Source: Doryteuthis pealeii
Taxonomy: Eukaryota; Mollusca; Cephalopoda; Myopsida; Loliginidae
Direction: 5' to 3'
Assembly (NCBI GenBank): GCA_023376005.1
Contig: CM042145.1
Location: 100,962,040-101,026,039, forward strand
Length of the DNA: 64,000 nucleotides
Part shown: one piece after another, positions 31,553 through 42,299 of the stretch
Layout of the letters: every line of letters begins with the position of its first letter
Numbering within the stretch: position 1 is the first letter of the stretch
Notes under the pieces: generated by a model
Seen by the model: only the letters and a program-made list of their open reading frames with translations
Databases searched by the model: none
What the model was told of the DNA's origin: nothing
Made by a program: the position numbers and the translations under genes

Positions 31553-31789
31553 TAGTAATCCTATTAGGAAACTCTTGTGGTAAGAAAAAAAAAACAGCAA
31601 ATAAGTTGTTAGTAAAAATATACTACAAAAAGTTGCCTGGGAAAAAAAGAAAAGACCAAGACTGTCACACCAACTGAAAATAATTGATTAACACTATATC
31701 ACTTGGCCAAAAGAAAATATATATATATATATATATATATGCTGCTAGGTTTGTCTAAAGCTAAAATGTTCGCTACCTGAGTAGAGCAA

Positions 31790-31925
31790 ATGATAATAAT
31801 CTAATGAGTCAAATATACCAACTAATAGTTTTGCTTACAAGCTCATCAGGGTAAGAATCAGATTCTTGCCTTGATGAGTCTGTAAGCTAAACTATTAGTT
31901 GGTATATCTGACTCATTAGGATTGA
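31790..31925. repeat. Palindrome, ~60-bp arms
   Basis: CTAATGAGTCAAATATACCA at 31800 pairs with TGGTATATCTGACTCATTAG ending 31919. (AT)n runs lie at 31717-31740 and 31927-31938. Confidence 0.85.
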
Positions 31926-31944
31926 GATATATATATATCATTAA

Positions 31945-32110
31945 AAAAGGTTGACAGAATGAATTTTGTTTTTCAAAAGATTTTTTTATTTTTACTTCAG
32001 CTACATATGTTTCAGGCTTCGTTTAACCACTTTCTGATTCCCTAGTTTAGCGCTACAGGATCAGAAAGTAAAATAAAATCTTTTAAAAAACAAAATTCCT
32101 TTTATGGACC
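31945..32110. repeat. Palindrome, ~40-bp arms
   Basis: AATTTTGTTTTTCAAAAGAT pairs with ATCTTTTAAAAAACAAAATT; the loop contains GCTACATATG and GCGCTACAGG. (AT)n follows at 32160-32196. Confidence 0.7.
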
Positions 32111-32155
32111 TTCTTTTTAAAATATTTAATTTTCTTCCGTGGGACCCATAACATC

Positions 32156-32199
<44 letters not shown>

Positions 32200-32257
32200 G
32201 AAATAACAGATTACAAAAATTTGAAAAAAATGTAATGAATATAAAGATACAATAACA

Positions 32258-32325
32258 ATCTCTCTGGTCTAGCACTAGTGAAAAGGGGATAGACTCCCTT
32301 ACAATAGGCCACTCTGTCTACTTTA
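32258..32325 (+). repeat. SINE-A 3' fragment
   Basis: ACAATCTCTCTGGTCTAGC, GAAAAGGGGATAGACTCCC and AGGCCACTCTGTCTAC. Confidence 0.7.
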
Positions 32326-32620
32326 CTTGTTTTTATTAATGAAATCTGAGGAATTTTTGGCACATAAATTTTAAAATATCAAATAACATTTTTTAAGTTT
32401 TTATTTAGAGATTCCATTTTCTATGTAAATATAATGCTAAGCTTGACCCTTAATGTGTCAATCTGGTTAACTAAACCAAATCTTTATCTCTTTGTTTAAC
32501 CATATAAAGTAGATATCTAGTTAAACATTTCCTAACTAAACACTGACGGGTTTGATTTACAAAGTAAATATAATGTTTAATTGGCCCCTTTTTGTCCATC
32601 AGGTTAGCTAAACTGAATCT

Positions 32621-33053
32621 GTTAAATCGAACATAACAGACCTAAATTCCACCATCGTATGTCACCCCGCCAAAAGAAAAAAAATTGCCAAAAATCAGGA
32701 AATTAACCAAATTTAATGAAATTTTCAGTGTTGATATATTAATAAATAAAAGATATAATGCACCAGTTATTTTATTTAAAAACTTTTAGTTTTTTTCAGG
32801 TCAGTCAACTTTGGACCACATATCTTTGAGAATATGTATTACGCCCAAAGATACGTGGTTCAAAGTTAACTGAGCTGAAAAAATGTAAAAGTTTTTAAAT
32901 AAAATAACTGGTGCATTATATCATTTATTTATTAATATATCAACACTGAAAATTTCATTAAATTCGGCTAATTCCTTGATTTTTGGTATTTTTTTTTTTT
33001 TCTGCAGGGTGACATACGATGGTGGAATTTAGGTTCGTTAAGTTCGATTTAAC
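32621..33053. mobile_element. FB-T foldback, ~200-bp arms
   Basis: GTTAAATCGAACATAACAG...CCACCATCGTATGTCACCC (left) against GGGTGACATACGATGGTGG...AAGTTCGATTTAAC (right); the arms stay paired through TGGTGCATTATATC to a short loop near 32836. Related fragments at 48653-48768, 59055-59107 and 61880-62022. Flanked by degenerate direct repeats (32465-32540 and 33050-33120). Confidence 0.9.
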
Positions 33054-33120
33054 CACCAAATCTTTGTCTTTCTGTTTAACTGTATAAAGTAGACAAGTAG
33101 TTAAACATTTTCTTACCAGA

Positions 33121-33789
33121 AACAAAAATTGATTTTTTTTTCCCTTAAACTTTTTTTCTAACCACCAAAAAATCAAAACTTTAAATTTATGTCAACATTT
33201 GTAATATTAACTATAGTCACTTGGAGGCCATAAACATTAACCTGTCGACAATGTTTATTAAGTTATAAGTCCTCACAAAACACTTTTGTATCACTAGCTT
33301 AAAATCTAAACACTTGGGCAGATTTTTTGTTAGTAAATAGTTTCCTTTTAATTATAAGTTTTAAAAATTCCTATCTGAAGTTTTTAAAAAATGACTGTTA
33401 ACAATGGAAAAAAAAGATGAACAAATAATTTTATTAAAACTTGTATTTACATTACATGCATCTTATTTTTTAATATTTATTACATAACACTGACTAAAGA
33501 AATGACTGATTTAAATGTTTTGTATTGTGAATACATTGTTATGATTATTGTTATATTATAATGTTGACTATGAGCCAGTCTGTGCAAATGTCATCAGAGT
33601 TTTATAATATGATATTGTAATTTGTATTTAAACATATATATATATATGTACACGTTGTATCTGACAGGATTCAATTGTGCATGGATATTTCGGAAATAAG
33701 ATATAAGTTCATGATTTTTTTTTTGTTTCTTTTTGTTTTGTTTTTTTTTTTGTTTGTTGTTCCTTTTTTTATTTTTTTATTTTTTTTTT
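33121..33789. other. Intron, AT-rich
   Basis: Contains a 24-bp (AT)n at 33632-33648 and T-rich tracts at 33715-33793. No gene. Confidence 0.4.
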
Positions 33790-33932
33790 TTTGTATATCA
33801 TTTATTGTGCTTGGGGAGTCAAAAGTTTTGCAATATTTTGGTAACATGAGGCACAATTTGGCTGCTCCAGATGTTTTTGAAGGTGACAAATCACACTGGA
33901 CTGTGAGATGCTGAGCTCATCTGATACTCTTT

Positions 33933-34575
33933 AGTTGGTTGTTTTGTCTTACGGCATATCAACCCTTTTTCAGGTCATATAATGCCAAATAAAGTCATTT
34001 TAATAAACAAAGGATGCAAGTTGCTTACAGTACCTGCTGTTGTTTAAATGGTCACCCAATTAAGTATTATCCCATCTATGGGTTAAATAGAAAAACATGA
34101 GTTGATAAACAAAATTGTATTATCCATTAAGAATTGATTTATTTCAAAACTTTATCAGCATTAATGACCCACTGAGGTTGATATGCCGTAAAACAAAACA
34201 AACCAATTAAGTATTAAACATCACTGCTTAACTTCAATGATCTAGCAGGTGCATATCAACACTTTTTCGGGTCATTTAATGCCGAATCAAGTCATTTTGA
34301 TAAACAAAGGACTCTAGTAGCTTACAGTACCTGCTATTGTTTAAGTGGTCACCCAATTAAATATAGAACAGGCTCTTCACTGCTTAACTTCAGTGATCTA
34401 GCAGAAGCATATCAGGCCTTTGTTGGGTTATTTAATGCTGAATCGTCATTTTGATAAACAAAGGACTCAAGTAGCTTACAGTACCTACTGTTGTTTAAAT
34501 GGTCACCCAATTAAGTATTGAATAGCTCATCACTGCTTAACTTTGGTGATCTAGCAGCATATATATAGCAGAATT
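33933..34575 (-). mobile_element. Tandem array of three 5S rRNA-derived SINE units
   Basis: Flanked by an exact 9-bp duplication ATACTCTTT (33924-33932, 34576-34584) within the mariner fossil. On the minus strand each unit reads CTGCTAGATCAC, AGTTAAGCAGTGA, TACTTAATTGGGTGACCA, CAGTAGGTACTGTAAGC: the internal control region and 3' part of 5S rRNA, including the GGGTGACC block. The body is GAGTCCTTTGTTTATC...GGCATTAAATGACCCG and it ends GTTGATATGCCGTAAGAC. Each unit lacks the first ~45 nt of 5S. The last unit carries a 134-bp LR insertion. Confidence 0.88.
34069..34202 (+). mobile_element. 5'-truncated LR insertion inside a 5S SINE unit, 13-bp TSD
   Basis: ATCCCATCTATGGGTTAAAT to GATATGCCGTAAAACAAAAC, flanked by CCAATTAAGTATT at 34056-34068 and 34203-34215. 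It contains only the LR 3' end, opposite in orientation to the SINE. This is direct evidence that LR moves by retroposition. Confidence 0.9.
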
Positions 34576-35224
34576 ATACTCTTTGGATTTGCCTCTATGG
34601 CTTGGAGCACAGCCTCAGAATCCACAGTTTTAGGCCTACTTGACCATGCCTAATTGTCTTGTTCTTGCTGTCCAAGCGAAATTGGTATTAGGGCCACAAC
34701 CCGGCCAAAGGGGCTCTGGCAAAAATCTAAAGGGTGTCTCCATCATCGTCAGGAATCAATGGCTTTTGGCATACTTTTCACTGTCTGTGGAAAATCTGTG
34801 GCAAACAAGGGCATCTCCTTCCCCTGACCGGGATATGCATGTGTGGTTTTGGGACTGCTTATAAATTTTGTATTCCCTTATTACTTTTTCCATGAATTCA
34901 CCACAGGTGAATTCATGGATGTAGCTGCCTCAACTGACCAAGGTGAATGCTATCACAAAAACAGCACAGACACAGAAGTCCAAGTGAAATTTCATGAACC
35001 ACCTGGTTACTGTAATGTAATCAATTGTACCTTCGCTTTTTTACACAAGATATTTTTTTGATTAATTCCACACCGTGATGGTTCACTTTGAACTCATAAA
35101 GTTTTCAAATTAGACTACTTGCACATTCATCTGTGTGGAGTGAATCAAGGCATAACGTGTCAGTGCACCAACTACCATGATACTACCAAACACAGTGGGT
35201 ACTCTCCAAGGCTTGAACCGCCTG

Positions 35225-36108
35225 TTGGCTAGAGCTGTAGAATATGCTGACAGCACCTCTGCAGAGGGGAAAGAACCCCCCCACCAATGGGGCCCCTTGT
35301 TGGCAGTGGGTGGCGACCCATGATGTTTAAGGATGAAACCCTGGTGGCTGAGTAGTCCTTGACTTGTGACACTCCACTTTTGCCCTTAATTAGGCTAGAT
35401 GGGCAGTCAGAGAGGCCACCTCTGATCAATAGGCTGGTCACATCAAGCCCTAACATCTATATGATTGTTCCAACCCTATTGCCCTTATGGCAATCCCCAA
35501 CCCTTTTTATCATATATGTGCTAGAAGGCGGTGGCTGAGAGTCTTAATGTTCTGGATATGACGTTAGATTTTATCTGATGATGAATATTGAAGTCAGTTA
35601 GTCTACTGTTGGTTTTAATAACAGCAGCTAAGTACAACTCAAGCAGTGTCCAAGACAGTTGGTATAAATAGGCATCAAGAATGATCCATCCATGAATCTG
35701 GGTGATTCCATTCCTTGAGTTCTGATTGGCTGCTTGACTGCTTGATTTGAATGACATTGTGGAGTCTTATATATACTTTGTAGCATTCGGGTTTGTATTT
35801 CAGTTACAACCGTTTGTTGCCTTGTCTTCCCAGTTCGACGGTAATTGGAACTTTAACTATTCTTCAATGAAGTTCCAGTTCTAGAGATCTGGGGAACATG
35901 GAGTACCCCTTCATCACCATTGCACCCAGGTCCTCTCTGACCTGGAGTAGTAGTACCTGGTAGGGTCCCATCTATGAGTTAAATAGAAAAAAAATGAGTT
36001 AAAAAAAAAATTGAGTACCAATCAAGAACGAATAAAACAAAATGACTTTGGCATAAAATAACTCAACAGGGGTTGACATGCCATGAAATCCAACCAACTA
36101 CCATGATA
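35225..36108 (+). repeat. LR copy split by an LTR candidate
   Basis: TAGAGCTGTAGAATATGC through GTCAAGCC-type and CTAGAAGGCGGTGGC to TTATCTGATGATGA; resumes at ATGAAGTTCCAGTTCTAG and ends with the type-b tail GGGGTTGACATGCC plus AAATCCAACC. Confidence 0.8.
35582..35866. mobile_element. Candidate solo LTR inside LR
   Basis: 285 bp, TGAATATTG...CTATTCTTCA, flanked by ATGA on both sides (35578-35581, 35867-35870). Removing it restores the LR sequence ATCTGATGATGAAGTTCCAG. TATA-like boxes occur on each strand (CTTATATATAC plus; CCTATTTATACC minus), so polarity is open. Confidence 0.7.
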
Positions 36109-36321
36109 CTACCAAACACAGTGGGTACCCTTCAAGGCTTGAAGAGGTTTGGTCAGATGATATACACAAGCTAGCATGTACCAAAATTTGCTAAAAACCT
36201 TTGTCTCATTTTAGTTCTTGTGGTCAGACTCAGAATATTTCTAGGTTTTATATATTATTTTTTATCAAACAATTTCATCATAGTCTATCCATATCTTATT
36301 AATATCTTCTAACCTTTATTC

Positions 36322-36434
36322 TACCATGGAAATAGTAGGTCAGACTGGGCTCTTTAACCTTGTCTAGGTAACCAGTCTAGGAGAAGGAAAATTCTGAATT
36401 CAAACCTGTGAAACTTGAGAAATTAACCTTATTT

Positions 36435-36435
<1 letters not shown>
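36322..36435 (+). repeat. SINE-B body fragment
   Basis: GTAGGTCAGACTGGGCTC, GTAACCAGTCTAGGAG and GAATTCAAACCTGTGAAAC, running into (AT)n at 36441-36468. Confidence 0.75.
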
Positions 36436-36467
<32 letters not shown>

Positions 36468-36468
36468 A

Positions 36469-37392
36469 AGTGATGATATCTAGATCAGTCAGTGCCAATT
36501 CTTGATACTTTTTTAATTGAAGTTTTTTTTGTGAAACACAGGACTTTATGAGTGCAGCACCCTCCATAATACTCAGCAACGCTGTGTGACTTTTTATTTC
36601 CTAAATGTAAAAATCGTCACAAAGATAAGAGATTTGAGGACATGAAGGGCATTAAAAGAAACGTGAATGCAATTTAACGCCATATCCAAAGAATTTCTGT
36701 GGTTCTTTGACTGATACAAACAATGCTGGAATAAAGTGTGTTGAATGCTAGGGAGACTTTTTTGAGAAAATTAATGTTTAGTTCATTGTACATTTCTGTC
36801 TTGGTAAATAGAGCTTTATTCTTGACTAAGAAGTGGCTACCCAATATCACCTGGGTAGAGTGGAGCAGAAACCCTGGTGTATTGATTTGTTTTTTTGAGA
36901 TTTACAAATGCTGGACATTTTCAAGTAGAATTTCAATGCTATTTCTATGTATGTTTTAATTTTTAAATATCTTCAAATATAAATCAAATCTTCATAATTT
37001 TTGCACAAAATCAAAACTGGTGATATTTAATATGTATATATATATATATATATATATTTACTTTGCCGTTAATTGTTTTATTTTCATTATTTCATCTGGA
37101 CATAGATACATACAAACTGCCCTTTATATATGTATATAGAATAGATAGATATCTTTTTTGACACACCTTGTATTATGAAGAAAGTTTGTCTGAATAATTC
37201 AAGAAAGTTTTTCAGTTCTTTCAGAGGAGACCTTGGCATTCAGCACACTTTATTTTTTGTAGAAAATTAATGTTTTATTCATTGTTCATTTCTGTCTTTG
37301 TAAATACAGCTTCAGTAGTGATTTTTTTTTTTAACACACCTCATATTTCTTAAACAAATAACCTATTTTTATTTTTTTATTTTTTTTTTTTA
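36469..37392. other. Intron, AT-rich, diverged repeated fragments
   Basis: TTTTTTTGACACACCTTGTA at 37150 resembles the mariner-like ends at 47232 and 47390. GAAAATTAATGTTTA-type sequence occurs at 36766 and 37263. Otherwise unclassified; (AT)n at 37031-37058. Confidence 0.45.
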
Positions 37393-37575
37393 TTATACTA
37401 CTATCGGTAGAGCATCCACCTCAGAACCACAATTTCCAGGCCCTGAGTAGCACAGTTTCAAGCTGTGGAACTGATGGTGGGTGTGGCACTCTGCCTCAGA
37501 CAAAAAACAATCTCCCTGGTCTAGGGCTAGTGAAAAGGAGATAGACTCTCTTGCTGTCCTGCTGATACCAATTAC
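37393..37575 (+). mobile_element. SINE-A, diverged, partial head
   Basis: TCGGTAGAGCATCCACCTC, GTGGGTGTGGCACTCTGCC, CCTGGTCTAGGGC and GAAAAGGAGATAGACTC. Confidence 0.75.
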
Positions 37576-37674
37576 CATGTTAGAATCCATGAAGCCATTG
37601 TGGAGGTTATGTTGTTGTGGTTGAAAGTAGAATCCTGGTTAATCCAAGTCTGTAGTAAACCTCCAATATCTCTG

Positions 37675-38238
37675 TCAGATGGGGCTTTAGAATACTGCAG
37701 AAGGTAACCACCACCACGGGTGCCACCTGTTGACCATGGGTGGTGACCCGTGAGGCTTAAAGATGAAACCCTGGTGGCTAACACTCTACTTTGACCGTTA
37801 CTTAGGCTAGATGGGCAGTCGGGGGGGGGGGGCTCTGATTAATTACCTGGTCACATCAAGCCCTAACACCTATATGATTGTCCCAATCCTATTGCCCTTA
37901 TGGCAACCCCCAACCTTTTTTATCATATGTGATAGTGGCAGTAGCTGAGGGTCTTAATGTCCTGGATATGAATAGTGAAGTTCCAATTCTGGAAACCTGG
38001 GGAATGTGGAATACCCCCTTATCACCATTACTCCCAGGTCCACTCTGACTTGAAGTGGTTGTATGTTAGGATCCCATGTATGGATTAAATAGAAAAAAAA
38101 TGAGTTTAAAATAAATTGATTTTTTTTTTTTTTTAAATTGACTACCCATAAAGAATGAATAAAACAAAAATGTGTTTGACATGAAATAACCCAATAGGGG
38201 TTGACGTGCTGTAAAACCCAACCAGCCAACCAAGTCTG
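37675..38238 (+). repeat. LR copy
   Basis: CAGATGGGGCTTTAGAATAC, GACCCGTGAGGCTTAAAG, CATCAAGCCCTAACACC, GTCCACTCTGACTTG and the type-b tail GGGGTTGACGTGCTGTAAAA. Last repeat before the terminal XPR1 exon. Confidence 0.8.
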
Positions 38239-38506
38239 TAGTAAGCCTCCAATTTTCGTGGCAGTAAGTCTATAAATAGTGACGGTTTTTGTGATTACAT
38301 CTTATACCAATATAGTCTAACAGTACTCTTTTCTTTATTTTACTACTGATTTTATATTCTATTTGAAGGAAATTTCAACAGCATTTTTATGGTTTTTTTT
38401 TTTTGGTTTTTTTCTGATTTTTTTTTTCTGTCTTTTTTTTTTTTTTTTTCTTGTCTAAAAAATCAAACTGATTTATTTATATTTTATATATTCTATTTCA
38501 TTGCAG

Positions 38507-38558
38507 GAATCGAAAAGAAGCCAAAGTGTGGGTCGAATATGAAGAAGACAATGACTAA
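38507..38558 (+). CDS. XPR1: XPR1 last coding exon and stop
   Basis: Acceptor TTCTATTTCATTGCAG before 38507. The first base completes the Arg codon left open at 14686, giving RNRKEAKVWVEYEEDND and TAA at 38556-38558. The short acidic end resembles in character the acidic end of vertebrate XPR1. Phase match, a good acceptor and immediate stop support the call, but the exon is small and 23.8 kb from its partner, so transcript evidence would be needed to exclude another last exon. An overlapping frame at 38389-38574 is a shadow. Confidence 0.8.
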
Positions 38559-39500
38559 ACAGTGCATCATATGATCTAATCGTACACCTTTGCATTTAAT
38601 TGTGTGGGTGATTCTTTGGTGAAGAGAAAGACTGACCAGAGAGAGAGAGAGAGGGGGGAGGGTTGGTCAGGGATAATGCAAAGACAAATTTAAAATTACC
38701 ACAGTTTATTCATTTACTTATTGCTATGCAATTTGGGACAAACACAATTGACCAATTGCTCTTGGTCATTTTAAATCTAACTGGACAGTTGGGTGCAATT
38801 TAAGATAGACGGAAAAAATGGATGCTGGTTTGTATTTTAGAAAAAAAAAAATCTGAGATTCATCGTCATGAGATTTTGAAAATTATGAAACGAGGTAATA
38901 CTAGAATTATATTTAGATTGTACTCTCGTTAAATAGATATAGCTATATATTCAATTTTACTAATCAAAATATTGTAATTATTTGGATTTAATGAGTGTAC
39001 AGTCGAATCAATATTTATTTACTAGTCTCTGCTTTTATTAATCAGAATGTCCAGATCAGAATTTTTAAAAATGATCTTTACTCGATTGGTTGGGTCTAAT
39101 TTGACCCTTTTCTACTTCTGATATCAATTAGGTAAGTCGTCACAAATTGAAGCTTTCTAAATTTGGCTAAGTGGAAAGATTTGCAGGCGAAGCAAGTTTT
39201 AGAAATTCTGGCTCCATTTTTAAATATGGCTAATTCTAACTTGCAAAAATACAATTTGGCCAGAATTTGAGATTTTAACAAAAAAAAAATTGAATAAACA
39301 AATCATGACAAATTGAAGCTTTCTAAATTTGGCCAAGTGAGATTTGTGTGAATAGCAGGTTTTTAGAAAATGTGACCTCATTTTTAATTATAGCTGATTC
39401 TAACTTGCATACTGCAAAAATACAATTCAGCCAGAATTTGAGGTTTTGACAAAACAAAAAAAATGAATAAACAATGGATTAGTTAATTAATATTTTGTTA
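38559..39500 (+). other. Probable XPR1 3' UTR
   Basis: Follows the stop codon with a (GA)n(G)n tract at 38637-38660 and no family repeats for nearly 600 bp. AATAAA hexamers lie at 39293-39298 and 39466-39471. The real end of the transcript cannot be fixed from sequence. Confidence 0.5.
39138..39475 (+). repeat. 167-bp tandem duplication in the probable 3' UTR
   Basis: ACAAATTGAAGCTTTCTAAA starts at 39142 and 39309; both units include AATACAATT, GCCAGAATTTGAG and end with GAATAAACAA, so each carries one AATAAA. Confidence 0.9.
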
Positions 39501-39919
39501 AAAAAAAAAAAAAAACTAAAAAAAAAAATGTATCTACTTAGTCTCCTAAAGGAATTGGATATGACACAAGGCATTCTATAATATGGGAGATCCTCAGGAT
39601 CAGGGACAAAAAAAAATGCCCAGTTCAGCTTTTGCTGGTCATAAGGGGTTGATTATAACCCTATCCCCACTCTTTCTTTGTTTTTTTTTTGTTTTTTTTG
39701 TTGGTTTTTTTTATGCAGTGGAGAGGTACTGCCTGAAGAGGATACCCCTTAGAAATTAGGTATCAGTCTCTTCATAGAAATTGCTTTCTGTGCTTATGGA
39801 ATAGGTTTGTTCTTTTCTTTTCTTTGTTTTTTTTTTTAAATTCCTATAATTTTTGGAATATCATAAAGTCTTTCCCATTCCCCTCATCAAAAGAAGGATT
39901 GCAACAAACAAAGAATTAA
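39501..39919. other. Low-complexity intergenic or 3' UTR sequence
   Basis: Poly-A and poly-T tracts (39499-39530, 39675-39712, 39815-39840). No gene. Confidence 0.4.
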
Positions 39920-40118
39920 TACAGGGTGTCTATAAAATCCTGCAACAGATTTATAAAATAACGACAAAGATAGCAGTCTTGTTGAAATGCAATAATCAAA
40001 GCATGCATAAAACAAAACTTTCATTTGGTTTTTTACTAAATGATTCTATCATTTGTACAACATGAGGTATTAAGTTTTCAATTTTAAGTCTGCTGCAAGA
40101 CTTTATGAACACTCTGTA
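39920..40118. mobile_element. Mariner-type MITE
   Basis: TACAGGGTGTCTATAAAATC at the left and GACTTTATGAACACTCTGTA at the right are imperfect inverted repeats of about 28 bp bounded by TA. CAGGGTG-TTCATAAAGTC ends are typical of mariner-like elements. The 199-bp body encodes nothing. Confidence 0.8.
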
Positions 40119-40319
40119 CAGTGTTTGTTATATGTGACCCCCTTTTTTGGTTGATACATTTAAATGCCAAATTTAATGAAAAGTATAAATGATATTTTTT
40201 ACAAATCAGTTTGAAGTAAAGGGAAAAACAAACAAAAAAAAGAGAATTTTTTTTTTATTTCCAATTTTATGAAATGGAATTTAGGAATAATCCGGAAAAA
40301 TAAACGTGCTCATCTGGTT

Positions 40320-40350
40320 GATTTTTTTTTTTTTTTTTTTTTTTTTGAGA
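40320..40350. repeat. Poly-T tract
   Basis: About 26 T. Confidence 0.95.
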
Positions 40351-40557
40351 AAGACAAATGTTACAATCCTTGGTATTAATGTCACCTACCTACGACAAGA
40401 GGGACTGAAAAATCTGGCAAGAAATTGAAAAGAAAATTGGATGATCCACTCCTCGTGGTTCACAAGCAGAAAAAAGTGTTTGTTCATAAGAAAAAAAAAC
40501 TTTTACATTTCCGAGGAAAAACATTGCATGAAGCAAAAATTTTAAAAAGAAGTAAAA

Positions 40558-40558
<1 letters not shown>

Positions 40559-40590
<32 letters not shown>
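40559..40590. repeat. Poly-A tract
   Basis: About 31 A; creates Lys- or Phe-rich spurious frames on the two strands. Confidence 0.95.
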
Positions 40591-40592
<2 letters not shown>

Positions 40593-40734
40593 AGCTTATC
40601 ATTGTTTTAGCTTTTCTCTACTTAAATTTAATTAAAAAGATTTTTTTTGATTATTTTTTTTACTGTAATTTATCAATTTTAAATAATAATTCCAAAGAGA
40701 TAAAAATATGCTTTAAAAATTCTGTCTCTGTCCC

Positions 40735-41005
40735 ATGTCAATTGTTAAATTTGCATATAACTTTCATACATTAAATGTATCAACTATTATGGGACAAAGT
40801 TAATAGTTCCCAACTGCTTCTGTCCCATAAGTGTTGTTACATTTGCGTATACACATCACACACTAAACATATCAACTATTATGGGACAAAGGTAATAATT
40901 TTCAACTGCTTCTGTGCCATAATAATTCTTACATTTGCATACATATTTCATACATTAAATTTATCAATTATTATGGGATAGAGGTAGTAGCTATTTGCAA
41001 ATATT
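40735..41005 (+). repeat. 92-bp tandem repeat, about 3 units
   Basis: ATCAACTATTATGGGACA starts near 40779, 40871 and (diverged) 40963. Units include GCTTCTGTCCCATAA and ACATTTGC. Single diverged units recur at 41800-41835 and 42885-43015. Confidence 0.85.
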
Positions 41006-41046
41006 TAAGAAATTGGTTGTTTTGGGTTTTTGTTGTTGTTTTTTTG

Positions 41047-41048
<2 letters not shown>

Positions 41049-41080
<32 letters not shown>

Positions 41081-41237
41081 GGGGGGGATAACAGATAAGG
41101 AAAAAATCCAACAAAATGTGAGTAAAAGATGAGGAAAACAGTGAATAACAAAACACTGACAATTACATTCAATTAATATTTTCCTCAGTGTATTTAAGAA
41201 AGCTTCGTCAGATTTTTTTAATTGTTTTCAACCAGGC

Positions 41238-41304
<67 letters not shown>

Positions 41305-41431
41305 ATAAAAAGGTGTAGAGATGACGTAGAGGAAAGGGAATAGACGAGGAGGATCCTCATTTTTTTTTCAACATATCCTCCTTCTCTTTTTTGTGTTTTG
41401 TTAATCACTATTTTCCTTAACTTTTACACAC

Positions 41432-41496
<65 letters not shown>

Positions 41497-41624
41497 AAAT
41501 TTTTTTGTGATGAAACAAAGAAAATACAGTGCTCAATCACAAATTGTGAGAGCTAATATTTATTTAATGAAACCTGGGTAGCTGTTTATAATAAACATTG
41601 ATCTATAAAAACTCAGCAAATTAA

Positions 41625-41686
<62 letters not shown>

Positions 41687-41690
41687 CAAC
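41049..41690. repeat. (AT)n/(GT)n microsatellite cluster
   Basis: (AT)n at 41049-41077, 41241-41291, 41453-41492 and 41623-41644, and (TG)n at 41644-41685. Short non-repetitive stretches between them are unclassified. Confidence 0.9.
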
Positions 41691-41961
41691 TTAGAAACTT
41701 GGATTTCATTAGGGATACATTTTTTATTTAACTTTAAAAAAAAAATTATACTACCTTTGTTCTATAATGTTTTTGTGTATGAAATTAATATGCAAATTTC
41801 TAAACAACTATTATGGGACAGAGATAGTATTTGTCCTATTTGAAAGTCTTTGAAATCAATAAAAAATTTGGTAGATACTTCTCTTCTCATTTAAACATAG
41901 TAGATTTTTTTATTCTCTTATATTTTCTAATATGAAAAAAAAAAAAAAATAAATGTGCAAT

Positions 41962-41992
<31 letters not shown>

Positions 41993-42011
41993 CAAATATT
42001 ATTTTTCTATT

Positions 42012-42235
42012 AATTGTAACAACTTTTCCAAATTTCCCAGGTATTTTGTATGATGGGATATTTCAAAGTTCACTATCTTTTCACCTCAGAACTCATTCTA
42101 TTGAAAGAAAGTCTTATCATAATTGTAATCTGAGTCCTTCTGCTCAATCATAATGAACTAACCATCAGTTTTTGTACTTTTGCTTGGGTGTGGTGGGAGA
42201 GTTGCTGTGAGCGGTTTAAAGTAGGCAAAGAGTAA
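42012..42235 (+). mobile_element. PB MITE, degraded left end
   Basis: Body markers GGGATATTTCAAAGTTCACT and CTTCTGCTCAATCATAATG, right end GTAGGCAAAGAGTAAA. The left TTAA is mutated. Confidence 0.75.
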
Positions 42236-42299
42236 AAAAAAAAAAAATACTTTTTTTTCTCTTTGTGATTATTATTTAGAAACTGATAATCCAGTAACA

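Larger units (their letters stand above)
33790..35190 (-). pseudogene. Mariner-type transposase fossil, minus strand, split
   Basis: In order on the minus strand: EGTIDYITVTRWFMKF (about 35040-34990), RPKTVDSEAVLQAIEAN (about 34637-34587) and a degraded VMPHVTKILQNF block (about 33865-33830). These are the helix-turn-helix region and the motif just before the catalytic core of mariner transposases. Frames are broken. It is interrupted by the 5S-SINE array (33933-34575) and by about 230 bp of unclassified sequence (34651-34880). No intact catalytic region follows. Confidence 0.8.

Noticed and set aside
34843..35061. 72-codon plus-strand frame
   Set aside because: Antisense shadow of the minus-strand mariner fossil.
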